From Rhodococcus sp. P-2 (GTDB taxonomy: Bacteria > Actinomycetota > Actinomycetes > Mycobacteriales > Mycobacteriaceae), in the NCBI RefSeq assembly GCF_016598535.1, contig NZ_CP066779.1, forward strand, positions 3,656,053 through 3,720,052: a DNA stretch of 64,000 nt, written 5' to 3'. Positions 43,350 through 52,726 of this stretch are shown in pieces; the first letter of the stretch is position 1, and each line of letters begins with the position of its first letter. Under the pieces are notes generated by a model. That model had not been told where the DNA came from and did not search any database. It was given only the letters and a program-made list of their open reading frames with translations. A program made the translations under genes and the position numbers.

Positions 43350-44314
43350 GCTGTTTCCCCAGTCGTGCGATCGTGCGCGAGTCTCTCGCGCTGTGCAAAG
43401 GCGTAGGCGGCGTCACGGACCCAGGCCCCGTTGTCGTGTGCGGCTTTCCGATTGGTGATCCGCTCGACGCTCGCCGCCCCGTTACCGCGGACCACATCCA
43501 TGAATTCGCTCCAGTCCGGCTCGCCGAAATCGTGAGCGCCACGCTCAGGGTTCCAGCGCAGGTCGGGATCGGGGAAGGTCACACCCAGTACCTCGGCCTG
43601 CGGTATCGACATGTCCACAAATCGCTGCCGCAGTTCGTCGTTCGTGTGCCGCTTGATGCGCCACTTCATCGACTGTTCGGTGTTCGGCGACTCGTCGTCC
43701 GGCGGTCCGAACATCATCAGAGCAGGCCACCACCATCGGTTGACGGCTTCCTGCACCATCGCACGTTGGGCTTCCGTGCCGCGCATCATCGTCGCCAGCA
43801 ACTCGAAACCCTGCCGCTGATGGAAGGACTCCTCCTTGCATACACGGATCATCGCTCGTGCATACGGCCCGAAGGAGCTGCGGCACAGCGGAACCTGATT
43901 GCAGATAGCGGCTCCGTCGACCAGCCAACCGATCACTCCCACGTCGGCGTAGGTCAGCGTCGGGTAGTTGAAGATCGAGGAGTACTTCTGCTTTCCCTCG
44001 ATCAGTTTGGTGGTCAGATCGCCGCGGTCGGCACCGAGGGTCTCGGCCGCGGAGTAGAGATACAAACCGTGCCCCGCCTCGTCCTGGACCTTCGCCATGA
44101 GAATCGCCTTGCGTCGCAACGAAGGTGCACGGGTGAGCCAGTTTCCCTCTGGCTGCATTCCGATGATCTCGGAGTGCGCATGCTGGGCAACCTGACGAAT
44201 CAGCGTCTTGCGGTAGCCGTCCGGCATCCAGTCGCGAGGCTCGATGCGCTGGTCCGCCGCGATCGTCTCGTCGAACAGGTTCTGCAGGTCTTGTGGAGCT
44301 TCCACGTTGGTCAT
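43346..44314 (-). CDS. paaA: Phenylacetyl-CoA 1,2-epoxidase catalytic subunit PaaA
   Basis: A 322-residue diiron protein: iron-ligand helices include [20 protein letters not shown] and [15 protein letters not shown], each with E-x2-H. It inserts one oxygen into the ring of phenylacetyl-CoA. First gene of paaABCDEK; its promoter contains the palindrome ACCGAATGATCGGT 18 bp upstream of the start, so a PaaR-type repressor should control it. Confidence 0.95.
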   Translation of the reverse strand: MTNVEAPQDLQNLFDETIAADQRIEPRDWMPDGYRKTLIRQVAQHAHSEIIGMQPEGNWLTRAPSLRRKAILMAKVQDEAGHGLYLYSAAETLGADRGDLTTKLIEGKQKYSSIFNYPTLTYADVGVIGWLVDGAAICNQVPLCRSSFGPYARAMIRVCKEESFHQRQGFELLATMMRGTEAQRAMVQEAVNRWWWPALMMFGPPDDESPNTEQSMKWRIKRHTNDELRQRFVDMSIPQAEVLGVTFPDPDLRWNPERGAHDFGEPDWSEFMDVVRGNGAASVERITNRKAAHDNGAWVRDAAYAFAQRERLAHDRTTGETA

Positions 44315-44331
44315 CGTACCTACCTTTTATT

Positions 44332-44345
44332 ACCGAATGATCGGT
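44332..44345. promoter_or_regulatory. PaaR-type operator before paaA
   Basis: ACCGAATGATCGGT has perfect 5-bp arms ACCGA/TCGGT. The same pattern recurs before paaF and, imperfectly, before paaZ. It agrees with the ACCG-N6-CGGT core I recall for the TetR-type PaaR of Corynebacterium glutamicum. Confidence 0.8.
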
Positions 44346-44406
44346 TGGTAACTAGTATGCACCGCGGTGTCCCGGCGCACAAGAGAATCTTTCGACGGAA
44401 CAGAAA

Positions 44407-45192
44407 TCAGCGGCCCTCGAAGACCGGCTTCTGCTTCGACAGGAAAGCCATGACTGCGCCTCGATGATCTGCCGTGGAACCCAGCTCCACCTGCGCGTTC
44501 GCCTCGGCATCCAGTGCCTGGGAAAGCCCAGGAGCAACTGCACGGATCAGCGATTTCACGTGGGCGAAGGCCGCGGTGGGTCCGTCGGCAAGTCGGCGGG
44601 CGAGTACCCGAGCCTCAGCTGCGACATCCTCGTCGGCCACCACTCGATGAACCAATCCCCACTCCAGTGCGCTCTGCGCGTCGAACCTGTCGCCGAGCAA
44701 CATCAGGCCACTGGCACGGCTAGGTCCGAGCGCGTGCACGAGCGCATGACTGAGCCCCGAGTCACTGGCCAGACCGATGCCGGTGAATGCCGTCGCAAAG
44801 CTCGCGCGAGCACCCACGACACGGATGTCTCCGGCCAACGCGATTCCCAACCCCGCCCCGACACAGGCGCCGCCGATACCCACCACCACCGGGACCGACA
44901 GCGTCGACAGCGCCGTCACAATGGGGTTGTAGTGCGCGGCGACGGTGTCCATCGCGTGCGCCGGATCGGCATCCAACGCTGCCGCGTGCTCGCCCAGATC
45001 CTGACCGACGCAGAAGTTCTTGCCTTCGGCGAGAATCAACACCGCTCGAACGTCTGCGTCCGCGTGGACCTGCAGCAACGCCTCGAGCAGCTGAGACTTC
45101 ATTTCGCCGTTGACGGCATTGGCGGCCTTGGGCCGGTCGAGAGTGATTGTCGCCAAACCTCGCTCGATCTCCAAGCGGATCACGTCAGTCAT
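44407..45192 (-). CDS. paaG: Ring-1,2-epoxyphenylacetyl-CoA isomerase PaaG
   Basis: A 261-residue crotonase-fold protein. GGACVGAGLGIALAGDIRV replaces the first hydratase Glu with Gly, and GIGLASDSGLSHAL carries the Asp used by PaaG-type isomerases, so isomerase rather than hydratase activity is expected. It turns the epoxide into the oxepin. Third gene of paaFHG, 27 bp after paaH. Confidence 0.85.
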   Translation of the reverse strand: MTDVIRLEIERGLATITLDRPKAANAVNGEMKSQLLEALLQVHADADVRAVLILAEGKNFCVGQDLGEHAAALDADPAHAMDTVAAHYNPIVTALSTLSVPVVVGIGGACVGAGLGIALAGDIRVVGARASFATAFTGIGLASDSGLSHALVHALGPSRASGLMLLGDRFDAQSALEWGLVHRVVADEDVAAEARVLARRLADGPTAAFAHVKSLIRAVAPGLSQALDAEANAQVELGSTADHRGAVMAFLSKQKPVFEGR

Positions 45193-45219
45193 CGATGTTC
45201 CTTTCGCAGGCAGTTCGGT

Positions 45220-46077
45220 TCAGCTCCATGTGTGAAAACCCTGTCCTGTCTTGCGCCCCAACTCGCCGCGGGCGACCTTCTCTCGCAGCAGTGCAGGAGG
45301 AGTAAATCGATCACCGAGAGTGCTCGCGAGGTGTTCGGCGATCGCCAGGCGCACATCCAACCCGACCAGATCCGTCGAACGCAGCGGCCCCATCGGATGC
45401 CGGTACCCCAATTCCATGGCCCGGTCGATCGATTCCGCGTCCGCCATACCTTCTTCGAGCATTCGGATGGCTTCGAGCCCGAGACCGACGCCAAGCCTGC
45501 TGGTCGCAAAACCGGGTGAGTCGTTGACGAGAACCTCGGCTTTGCCGAGCATCGACACCCATGCTCGTACCGAGTCGACAACCTCGGAGCGGGTCTGAGG
45601 CGCCCGGACGATCTCGACCAACAGCGACGCCGGGACTGGATTGAAGAAGTGCATACCGATGAACCGGCTCGGATCCGTCAGCGCTGCACCGAGTTCGGCG
45701 ATCGACATGGAACTGGTATTGCTGGCGATCACGGTGCGTTCTCCGGCAACGGTTTCGGCAGCCGCGAGAACCTCGACCTTGAGGGCCGCGATTTCCGGGA
45801 CCGCCTCGACGATCAGGTCGAGCGACGGGGGTAGGGAGCTTACTGCGCCTACGACGCTCACGCGCGCGAGGACCGTCGCGGGGTCCTGGTCGCCGAGTTT
45901 TCCTCGTTCGTGGGCGCGGTCGAGGCCGGTGGAAACACGCTGTAACGCGGCCTCGGCGTCGCCGCTCTCCGCGATGGTGACCGCCCCGCCCAGAGCGGCG
46001 AACACCTGGGCGATACCTGCACCCATGCGTCCACCGCCGATAACTCCGACGGCCTTGGGTGCAACTGATTCAGTCAT
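45220..46077 (-). CDS. paaH: 3-Hydroxyacyl-CoA (3-hydroxyadipyl-CoA) dehydrogenase PaaH
   Basis: A 285-residue dehydrogenase: the Rossmann motif VGVIGGGRMGAGIAQVFA, ASNTSSMSIAEL, the catalytic-His segment MHFFNPVPASLLVEIV, and a C-terminal dimerisation domain with GLGLEAIRMLEEGMA. It oxidises 3-hydroxyadipyl-CoA with NAD+. Its ATG overlaps the paaF stop by 4 bp. Confidence 0.9.
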   Translation of the reverse strand: MTESVAPKAVGVIGGGRMGAGIAQVFAALGGAVTIAESGDAEAALQRVSTGLDRAHERGKLGDQDPATVLARVSVVGAVSSLPPSLDLIVEAVPEIAALKVEVLAAAETVAGERTVIASNTSSMSIAELGAALTDPSRFIGMHFFNPVPASLLVEIVRAPQTRSEVVDSVRAWVSMLGKAEVLVNDSPGFATSRLGVGLGLEAIRMLEEGMADAESIDRAMELGYRHPMGPLRSTDLVGLDVRLAIAEHLASTLGDRFTPPALLREKVARGELGRKTGQGFHTWS

Positions 46078-46802
46078 GATTTCTTCTCCAGGAAAGCCGT
46101 CATACGATCGTGCTTGTCCGAACTCTCGAACAGGACGGCTTGGGCGATGTCGTCGGCAAACGGATGCGATCCCGGCGCGTCGACGATGATCTTGGTCAAT
46201 CGCAGTGCCAGCGGGGACAGTCGGGAAATACGGTCGAGCAGCCGATGCGCTGCGTCGACGTGGCAGTTCGGTTCGGTCACCTCGACAACCAGACCTGCTC
46301 GTAGCGCCTGCTCGGCGTCGAGGTTCCTGGCACCGAGGAGCACTTGCTTCGCGATCGAGACGCCGACGAGCTTCGGCAGCCGATAGCTCGCACCCGCGGC
46401 TGCCATTATCCCGAGATTGGGCTCGGGATTACCGAAGACCGCCGTCGTGGTCGCGATGCGAATGTCGCAGGCGTACGTCAACTCCGCCCCGCCACCGAGC
46501 GCGTAGCCGCTCACTGCGGCGACGGTGGGCAGCGGGAGCTTTCCGATGCGGTCGAACAGCGTGCGGTTGATACCCGCGAACGCTTCGTCTCGTCCGCGCT
46601 CTCGGAGCTCCGCGATGTCAGCGCCGCCCGCGAAGTGGTCTCCTCGCCCGGCAAGCAGGAGCAGCTTCGGATCCCGTTCGAGGCGCCCACAAACCTGATG
46701 CAGTTCGTCGATCATTTCCGCGTTGATCGCGTTGCGTTGCGCGGGCCTGTCGAGGGTGACCACGACGCGATCCTCGCGCTCGTCCACGTGCAGGGTGTTC
46801 AC
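46074..46802 (-). CDS. paaF: Enoyl-CoA (2,3-dehydroadipyl-CoA) hydratase PaaF
   Basis: A 242-residue crotonase-fold hydratase. Both catalytic Glu residues are present: GYALGGGAELTYACDI and FGNPEPNLGIMAAAGASYRL. The GTG at 46802 is chosen because AGGAG lies about 6 bp upstream; longer readings run into the operator. It hydrates 2,3-dehydroadipyl-CoA. First gene of paaFHG, divergent from paaR, with the palindrome at 46834-46847 in its promoter. Confidence 0.87.
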   Translation of the reverse strand: MNTLHVDEREDRVVVTLDRPAQRNAINAEMIDELHQVCGRLERDPKLLLLAGRGDHFAGGADIAELRERGRDEAFAGINRTLFDRIGKLPLPTVAAVSGYALGGGAELTYACDIRIATTTAVFGNPEPNLGIMAAAGASYRLPKLVGVSIAKQVLLGARNLDAEQALRAGLVVEVTEPNCHVDAAHRLLDRISRLSPLALRLTKIIVDAPGSHPFADDIAQAVLFESSDKHDRMTAFLEKKS

Positions 46803-46833
46803 ATTCACTCCTTCTCGCTCTTCTCCATTAGTA

Positions 46834-46847
46834 ACCGAACATTCGGT
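46834..46847. promoter_or_regulatory. PaaR-type operator between paaF and paaR
   Basis: ACCGAACATTCGGT has perfect ACCGA/TCGGT arms, lies 31 bp before the paaF GTG and 63 bp before the paaR ATG, and could control both directions. Confidence 0.8.
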
Positions 46848-46909
46848 CGTTTGGCAAGGGTGGAGATGAGGATGGTGCACAGCTTTGCCCGAACTGAGAA
46901 GATGGGGAC

Positions 46910-47521
46910 ATGACTACGGCACGCCCCACTCGACGCACCGGCCTCCCCGGACGTCCCGGCTACGACCTCGATTCACTCCTCGCCGTGGCCGTCAAGGTGT
47001 TCAACGACAAGGGCTACGACGGCGCCAGCATGGAGGTGCTCGCCAAGAAACTCGGCATCACGAAGTCCTCGATCTACCACCACGTGTCCGGAAAGTCAGA
47101 ACTTCTCGAACTCGCACTTTCGCGTGCACTCAACGCCCTGTTCGCGGTCACGACCGAAGAAGGCGCCACCACCGGTCCGTACATCGACCGTCTCGAATAC
47201 CTGGTCCGGCGCAGTGTAGAGGTGCTGGTCGCAGAGCTTCCGTACGTCACCCTGCTCCTGCGCGTCCGTGGCAACACGACGGTCGAGCGGGCCGCGCTCG
47301 CTCGTCGACGCGAATTCGACAACTTCGTCGGAGGCCTCGTCTCGTCCGCCGCAGCGGAGGGAGACTTGCGCCCGGACATCGAACCAGCCCTCGCCAGCAA
47401 GCTGATGTTCGGCACCGTCAACTCACTGATCGAGTGGTACAAACCCCGAGCGGGTGAGTCCGTCTCCGACATTGCCGACGCGGTCGTCGCCGTCACTTTC
47501 GACGGACTTCGCAAGGCCTGA
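46910..47521 (+). CDS. paaR: TetR-family repressor PaaR of phenylacetate catabolism
   Basis: A 203-residue TetR-type regulator. The helix-turn-helix is VLAKKLGITKSSIYHHVSGKSELL, after a basic RRTGLPGRPG lead; the effector domain is helical. It stands between the two diverging paa blocks, and three near-identical palindromes lie in paa promoters, so it is the probable PaaR. In Corynebacterium PaaR the inducer is phenylacetyl-CoA; the same is likely here but not shown. Confidence 0.83.
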   Translation: MTTARPTRRTGLPGRPGYDLDSLLAVAVKVFNDKGYDGASMEVLAKKLGITKSSIYHHVSGKSELLELALSRALNALFAVTTEEGATTGPYIDRLEYLVRRSVEVLVAELPYVTLLLRVRGNTTVERAALARRREFDNFVGGLVSSAAAEGDLRPDIEPALASKLMFGTVNSLIEWYKPRAGESVSDIADAVVAVTFDGLRKA

Positions 47522-47581
47522 TTCCAGGCAGTTCTGCCGAATCCTTGACAACGCGGCGTCGTCGGGCGATCGTAATTACCG

Positions 47582-47595
47582 ACCGAACGTACGGT
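47582..47595. promoter_or_regulatory. PaaR-type operator before paaZ, right half imperfect
   Basis: ACCGAACGTACGGT matches the other two sites except that the right half starts with A (ACGGT). It keeps the core ACCG-N6-CGGT and lies 14 bp before the paaZ GTG. Confidence 0.72.
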
Positions 47596-47609
47596 GAGAT
47601 GGAGTTGTC

Positions 47610-49652
47610 GTGAGCAGACTGTTGGAAAGCTATGTAGCCGGTCAGTGGTACGCCGCACCGGACGCAGGTACCCCGTTGCCCAGCGCAGTGGACGGATCGG
47701 AGGTGGCCCGGATCTCCGCAACCGGCGTCGACCTCGCCGAGATGGTTACGTACGCACGCGAGGTCGGCGGGCCTGCACTGTCTGCGATGACCTTCCACGA
47801 ACGTGCCGGCGCGCTCAAGGCCCTCGCCCTCACGTTGATGGCAGGAAAAGCCGAGTTCTACACACTCTCCACTGCCACCGGGGCGACGACGCGAGATTCC
47901 GGGGTGGACATAGACGGCGGATTCGGGACCCTGCTGAGTTACGCGAGCAAGGCTCGGCGCGAATTACCCGACAGCACAGTCTTTCTGGACGGAAACGTCG
48001 AGCCTCTCGGCAAGGGCGGAACTTTCCTCGGGCAACACATCTATACATCACGTCGTGGCGTCGCCGTGCAGATCAACGCGTTCAACTTCCCGGTGTGGGG
48101 ATTTTTGGAGAAACTGGCACCGGCCTTCATCGCGGGTGTCCCGTCCATCGTCAAACCTGCCAGTTCCACGGCGTATCTCACCGAACTCGTCTTCCGGCGC
48201 ATCATCGAATCAGGCTTGCTCCCGGAGGGTTCCGTCCAGCTGCTTTCCGGTAGTGCACGTGGACTCCTCGATCACCTCGAGGGACAGGATTCGGTGGCCT
48301 TCACCGGATCCGCCGACACCGCCGCAACGCTGCGTGCCCACCCGAACGTCGTCGGCAAGGGCGTCCATTTCAATGCCGAGGCCGATTCACTCAACGCGTC
48401 GATCCTCGGCGAGGACGCCGTACCAGGAACGCCCGAATTCGACTTGTACGTCAAACAACTCGTCACCGAAATGACGGTCAAGGCGGGACAGAAATGCACC
48501 GCTATCCGGCGCGCCCTGGTCCCGGTCCCGCTGGTCGACGCCGTTGTCGACGCCGCAACCGAGCGACTGAACAAAGTGGTCGTGGGACACCCCGATGCCG
48601 ACGGCGTCACGATGGGAGCGCTCGCCAGCCTCGAACAGCGTGACGAAGTCTTGAAATCCATTCGCGGCCTGACGAAGTCGGCAACTATCGTATTCGGAGA
48701 TCCGGACAACGTCGACGTGGTCGGCGCCGACGCCCGGTCCGGTGCCTTTCTTTCACCGATTCTCCTCCGGGCCGAGGACAACGCGCTCGAGGTACACGAG
48801 GTGGAAGCATTCGGGCCCGTCAGTACCGTCATCGGTTACGACGGCATCGATCATGCGATCGAACTTGCGGCCCGTGGCGAGGGAAGCCTCGTCGCCTCGG
48901 TGGTCACTGCCGACACCGATACAGCACGTCGATTGGTACTGGGCCTCGCAGCTTTTCACGGTCGAGTGCTCGTCCTCAACCGCGACGACGCCAAGGAATC
49001 GACCGGCCACGGCTCTCCCCTTCCAGTTCTCGTCCACGGCGGTCCCGGTCGCGCCGGCGGCGGTGAGGAGTTGGGTGGCATCCGCGGAGTTCTGCATCAC
49101 ATGCAGCGCACCGCCGTACAGGGCACACCCGACGTCCTCACCGCGGTCGGTGAGCGCTGGTTCACCGGGTCACAGCGCACTACCGGATCCGAGCATCCAT
49201 TCCGAAAGAGTCTCGCAGAGTTGAAGATCGGCGACACTGTTGTCGGCGGTCCGCGCCAGGTCGCACTCGCAGACATCGATCATTTTGCAGAGTTCACCGG
49301 TGACACCTTCTACGCACATACCGATCCGGTGGCGGCAGCGGCGAATCCGCTTTTCGGCGGCATCGTCGCACACGGCTATCTGGTTGTCTCACTCGCTGCT
49401 GGCCTGTTCGTCGACCCGGCCCCCGGCCCGGTTCTCGCGAACTTCGGCGTGGACAGCCTCAGGTTCCTGACTCCGGTGAAAGCCGAAGACAGCCTGACGG
49501 TCACCCTCACAGCCAAGACCATCACACCTCGCAGCAGCGCCGACTACGGTGAGGTTCGTTGGGATGCCGTGGTGACGAACCAGGACAACGATCCGGTCGC
49601 GACATACGACGTCCTGACTCTGGTAGCCAAGACTCGCCCCGAAGGGAATTGA
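47610..49652 (+). CDS. paaZ: Bifunctional oxepin-CoA hydrolase/3-oxo-5,6-dehydrosuberyl-CoA semialdehyde dehydrogenase PaaZ
   Basis: A 680-residue fusion. The aldehyde dehydrogenase part (about 1-520) has [24 protein letters not shown] with the general-base Glu, and [13 protein letters not shown] with the catalytic Cys. The MaoC-like hydratase part (about 540-680) has [15 protein letters not shown] and [12 protein letters not shown]. It opens the oxepin ring and oxidises the aldehyde. The GTG at 47610 follows a PaaR-type operator. It heads a paaZ-EthD-paaI unit, with the next gene 6 bp away. Confidence 0.94.
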   Translation: MSRLLESYVAGQWYAAPDAGTPLPSAVDGSEVARISATGVDLAEMVTYAREVGGPALSAMTFHERAGALKALALTLMAGKAEFYTLSTATGATTRDSGVDIDGGFGTLLSYASKARRELPDSTVFLDGNVEPLGKGGTFLGQHIYTSRRGVAVQINAFNFPVWGFLEKLAPAFIAGVPSIVKPASSTAYLTELVFRRIIESGLLPEGSVQLLSGSARGLLDHLEGQDSVAFTGSADTAATLRAHPNVVGKGVHFNAEADSLNASILGEDAVPGTPEFDLYVKQLVTEMTVKAGQKCTAIRRALVPVPLVDAVVDAATERLNKVVVGHPDADGVTMGALASLEQRDEVLKSIRGLTKSATIVFGDPDNVDVVGADARSGAFLSPILLRAEDNALEVHEVEAFGPVSTVIGYDGIDHAIELAARGEGSLVASVVTADTDTARRLVLGLAAFHGRVLVLNRDDAKESTGHGSPLPVLVHGGPGRAGGGEELGGIRGVLHHMQRTAVQGTPDVLTAVGERWFTGSQRTTGSEHPFRKSLAELKIGDTVVGGPRQVALADIDHFAEFTGDTFYAHTDPVAAAANPLFGGIVAHGYLVVSLAAGLFVDPAPGPVLANFGVDSLRFLTPVKAEDSLTVTLTAKTITPRSSADYGEVRWDAVVTNQDNDPVATYDVLTLVAKTRPEGN

Positions 49653-49658
49653 AAGCAC

Positions 49659-49970
49659 ATGACCTATCGAGTAGCAGTGTGTTACGGACGCCCCACCGAC
49701 CCGGAGGCTTTCGACAAGTACTACAACGAGATCCACGTCCCGCTCGCCAGCGCGGTGCCAGGGTTGTCGGACTTCACGTTCAGCAAGTGCTCGACGCTGG
49801 ACGGCTCCGATCCAGTCTTCTACGCCGTCGCCAACCTGGTGTTTCCCGATCTCGAGACGATGCATCGCGGCCTGAAGTCCCCGGAGATGGGCGCCGCTGG
49901 AAAAGATGTCGCGAACTTTGCCACCGGCACGGTCGACATGTATGTCCAGGAAGTTGTCTCGGTCCTCTAG
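49659..49970 (+). CDS. EthD-domain small protein
   Basis: A 103-residue EthD/dimeric alpha-beta barrel protein: RVAVCYGRPTDPEAFDKYY, then EIHVPLASAVPGL. EthD proteins accompany many catabolic operons but few have a proven reaction. It sits between paaZ and paaI with a 6-bp gap, so it is part of the phenylacetate transcript. A role in handling a reactive intermediate such as the oxepin or its dead-end product is inference. Confidence 0.8.
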   Translation: MTYRVAVCYGRPTDPEAFDKYYNEIHVPLASAVPGLSDFTFSKCSTLDGSDPVFYAVANLVFPDLETMHRGLKSPEMGAAGKDVANFATGTVDMYVQEVVSVL

Positions 49971-50004
49971 ACCCTGCAATCTCCGATAACACAGGAGTTG
50001 TCTC

Positions 50005-50403
50005 GTGAGTACAGGAAGCATCACCGCCAGAGAGATGTTCGACGCGGACCAGGCGTCGCAGGCACTCGGTATCGAGATTTCCGAGCTGGCGCCCGGTAGC
50101 GCAACCGTGACCGTCACTGTCGGCGAGACCATGGTGAACGGTCACGGAATCACACACGGCGGTTATGTTTTCCTGCTCGCGGACACCGCGTTTGCGCTCG
50201 CCTGCAACGGCTACGAGGATTCAGCCGTTGCAGCGCGCGCGGACATCCGCTTTCTACGTCCGACCCGTCTGGGCGACACCTTGACCGCGATCGCCACCGA
50301 GAAGGCGCGAGGGGGCCGAAGCGGGATCTACGACGTGACCGTTCGCAGTGGCGGTGTCGTCGTCGCCGAGTTCCGCGGCGACAGCCGATCCATCACCCGC
50401 TGA
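50005..50403 (+). CDS. paaI: Hot-dog thioesterase PaaI
   Basis: A 132-residue hot-dog-fold thioesterase: NGHGITHGGYVFLLADTAFALACN holds the active-site region and the catalytic Asp, and RADIRFLRPTRLGDTLTA follows. PaaI releases CoA from dead-end ring-hydroxylated phenylacetyl-CoA products. GTG start (50005). Convergent with the CocE/NonD gene, 3 bp apart. Confidence 0.88.
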   Translation: MSTGSITAREMFDADQASQALGIEISELAPGSATVTVTVGETMVNGHGITHGGYVFLLADTAFALACNGYEDSAVAARADIRFLRPTRLGDTLTAIATEKARGGRSGIYDVTVRSGGVVVAEFRGDSRSITR

Positions 50404-50406
50404 AGT

Positions 50407-52197
50407 TCAGCCCACGACGGGAAGTTCGAGGGGGCCGGAACCGTCGGCAAAGATCGTCACCGGCATACCTTGCAGTCCCCCACGGAAACTGATGTCACCA
50501 CCGGTGATCGCGAGACGCACGGAATGTCCTGGCTCGAATCGATGCACTATCGCCGCCATCGTCACCGGGACCGGTTGGGACGGATCACTGATACGTATGG
50601 GCGCAATCAGTCCGTTGATCAGCGAGGAAGTTCCGTCCGGGGCCACGTCGTAGAGTTTCGCGAACACCACCGGCTGTCCGGGCGCCGCAACACGCAGCGT
50701 CACAGTGGGAGCTCCCACCACGTCCATCGCCTCGGTCATCGGCGCAGTGGTCCACAGAGCCTCGGTTCCCGGAATCTGTGCATTCGGAATGTTCCCGGCC
50801 GGATTGATGTTGAGCGGCTCGACTCCCGTCGGCAGCCCACCCGGTGCGGTGACAATCGTCTTCGAGCCGGGCACAACCGGCGCGCCGTCCGGCAGCAGTC
50901 CCCCGTCAGCGGACAGCTGGAAGCCGCGGGCGGTTCCGACATCGACAGTATCGGACGTAGCGTAGGCCGGTGCCGCGTTTCCCTCGTAGTCGATCCAGTT
51001 ACGGAAGTACGCGAATTCCGGTCCGGTCTCCGTGTTCTCGTCCTTGAGGTAGTGGTCGAACCAATCCATGAAACGACCGGTTTCGTACTGGGCATCCTCG
51101 TCGGGTGCGGAGAAGCTGAATTCGCCCGGCGCAGCGGCCAAGTGGCTGTGCCCCCACGAATGCCAGATCATCTTGGCGTCGACGCCACGCGCTTTCAGCG
51201 CGTCGTAGGTCGCGGTTGCCTCGTTCAGATCGAACAGAGTGTCCTGTTGCCCCTGAGCAAGCAGTACCGGAATGTTGATCCGGTCGACGAACGACGACAC
51301 CGACGACGCTCGGAGTTCACTCACCACTTGCGGTCCGATGTCCCCGGTCACCACCGCCTCGGCGATCGCGTTGCACATGTACGGCACGTAATTCGGGCAG
51401 CCGGGAAGTCGAGAGGGGTCGGTGAGGTAGCCGTCCACTCCGGGGTTTGCGACGCCGGCACCGAAGAGGAGCGACGCAAAGAGCACCTTCGCCGCTCCGG
51501 GCTCGGCGGTGGACACTCCGGAGATGATTCCCGTGCTGTTCGGTGCCAAGGAATACGAAAGATCGTTCCAGGTGATCATGGGGATGATCGTGTCGATGCG
51601 GGGATCGACACTCGCGGCGGCGAATTGAATGCCGCCGCCGTAGGAGCCGCCCGTCATGCCGACCCGCGGGTCGTTCGTCGACGGTGCACCCGAGTGGTCG
51701 ACGGAGTCCTGTACCACCGCGGTTAGCGCCGGATAGGGCTGCGTCAGAGCCTGATCCGTGTAGGCAATCCCCTCTTGGCCGCCGAGGAAGCTGACCAACT
51801 GGGAAGCGGCGACGCCGTCGTACGCGGGAGAGTCGAGTGTGATCTTGCAACTCGTGCCGCCGAAACCCAATCCTGAATACGTCAGTCCGACATACCCGTT
51901 CTCGGCGAAGTTCTGCAGAGCCGGAATCTGATCCTTGTACGAACCGCCGAACCCGTTCGTGGTCAGGATCGCGGGCGCGGGGTTGTGCGCATCGACGCCG
52001 TCGGGAACGAAGAGCTCACCGACCACGGTGCACGGTGTCGAAAGATCCGGCCCCACGTCGACCGAGAAATACAGCAGCTGTGAAGAATACGAGCCGTTCG
52101 GTGAATCCGCGAGCGCCGGCGGCGAAAAGCCGAGGGCACAAACCACGAGCGTGACGACACTGATCGCTGTTCTCCGGCGCACCTGAAAACCGTACAC
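50407..52197 (-). CDS. Secreted CocE/NonD-type hydrolase (X-Pro dipeptidyl-peptidase fold)
   Basis: A 596-residue exported hydrolase. A signal peptide (RRRTAISVVTLVVCALGFSP, then ALADS) leads to an alpha/beta domain with nucleophile GMTGGSYGGG, an acid in LAQGQQDTLFD and a His in WHSWGHSHLA. The C-terminal beta domain (about 450-596) is the jelly-roll of X-Pro dipeptidyl-peptidases and cocaine esterase. It probably cleaves an amide or ester outside the cell. GTG starts at 52197 or 52182 are both possible. Confidence 0.85.
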   Translation of the reverse strand: MYGFQVRRRTAISVVTLVVCALGFSPPALADSPNGSYSSQLLYFSVDVGPDLSTPCTVVGELFVPDGVDAHNPAPAILTTNGFGGSYKDQIPALQNFAENGYVGLTYSGLGFGGTSCKITLDSPAYDGVAASQLVSFLGGQEGIAYTDQALTQPYPALTAVVQDSVDHSGAPSTNDPRVGMTGGSYGGGIQFAAASVDPRIDTIIPMITWNDLSYSLAPNSTGIISGVSTAEPGAAKVLFASLLFGAGVANPGVDGYLTDPSRLPGCPNYVPYMCNAIAEAVVTGDIGPQVVSELRASSVSSFVDRINIPVLLAQGQQDTLFDLNEATATYDALKARGVDAKMIWHSWGHSHLAAAPGEFSFSAPDEDAQYETGRFMDWFDHYLKDENTETGPEFAYFRNWIDYEGNAAPAYATSDTVDVGTARGFQLSADGGLLPDGAPVVPGSKTIVTAPGGLPTGVEPLNINPAGNIPNAQIPGTEALWTTAPMTEAMDVVGAPTVTLRVAAPGQPVVFAKLYDVAPDGTSSLINGLIAPIRISDPSQPVPVTMAAIVHRFEPGHSVRLAITGGDISFRGGLQGMPVTIFADGSGPLELPVVG

Positions 52198-52279
52198 CCG
52201 GATCTGTTCTCTACCAGTTCAATCGGATGCGTGCCGCCGAAATTATTTGAGCGAAAGCCAGGCCAGGCCCGGTCGACGT

Positions 52280-52726
52280 CTACTTGACCGTCAAGGTGCC
52301 GCGCATGCTCGGGTGGTAGGTGCAGTGGAACGTGTACGTTCCCGGCTCGTTCGGCACCGTGATGGTTTCCGTCTCACCAGCTTCGATGTCCTCGTTGAAC
52401 AGCCCTGCGGTATCGGACGTGACCGAGTGCTCGACGGTGTCGTTGTTCTGAATGGTCAGTACCTGTCCGGGCATCACCGACTCCGGCGTCGAATATTCGA
52501 AGCCGCTGATCACGATTCCCATCGACGACGCTCCCGGCGTCGACATACCCAGAGGCATGCTCGGCATCGACATACTGGTCGGCTTGCTCGGCATCGACAT
52601 ACTGGTCATTGCCATGCCGTCGTGATCTGCCGAATCGTTGTCCGACGAATCACTGTTGTCACTGCACGCGGTCAGTGCGAACACCGCCAGGATCAGCGCT
52701 GCGAGCACCGCGAGAATCCGCTTCAT
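52280..52726 (-). CDS. Methionine-rich cupredoxin lipoprotein
   Basis: A 148-residue lipoprotein. The signal ends LTACSD with lipidated Cys21. Then comes a Met/Ser-rich linker (about 37-62, MAMTSMSMPSKPTSMSMP), which may bind Cu(I). The cupredoxin domain has the type-1 copper ligands His100, Cys135, His138 and Met141 (HCTYHPSM). It probably binds or buffers copper on the outer face of the membrane. It stands alone; the CocE/NonD gene is downstream on the same strand. Confidence 0.85.
   Translation of the reverse strand: MKRILAVLAALILAVFALTACSDNSDSSDNDSADHDGMAMTSMSMPSKPTSMSMPSMPLGMSTPGASSMGIVISGFEYSTPESVMPGQVLTIQNNDTVEHSVTSDTAGLFNEDIEAGETETITVPNEPGTYTFHCTYHPSMRGTLTVK

Noticed and set aside
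46803-46880. Upstream start for paaF at 46880
   Set aside because: It would place the PaaR-type palindrome inside the gene and adds residues without hydratase homology.
52320-52345. ACGTGTACGTTCC as a third copy of the palindromic repeat
   Set aside because: Shares only a short core, lies inside the cupredoxin coding region and has no paired arms.
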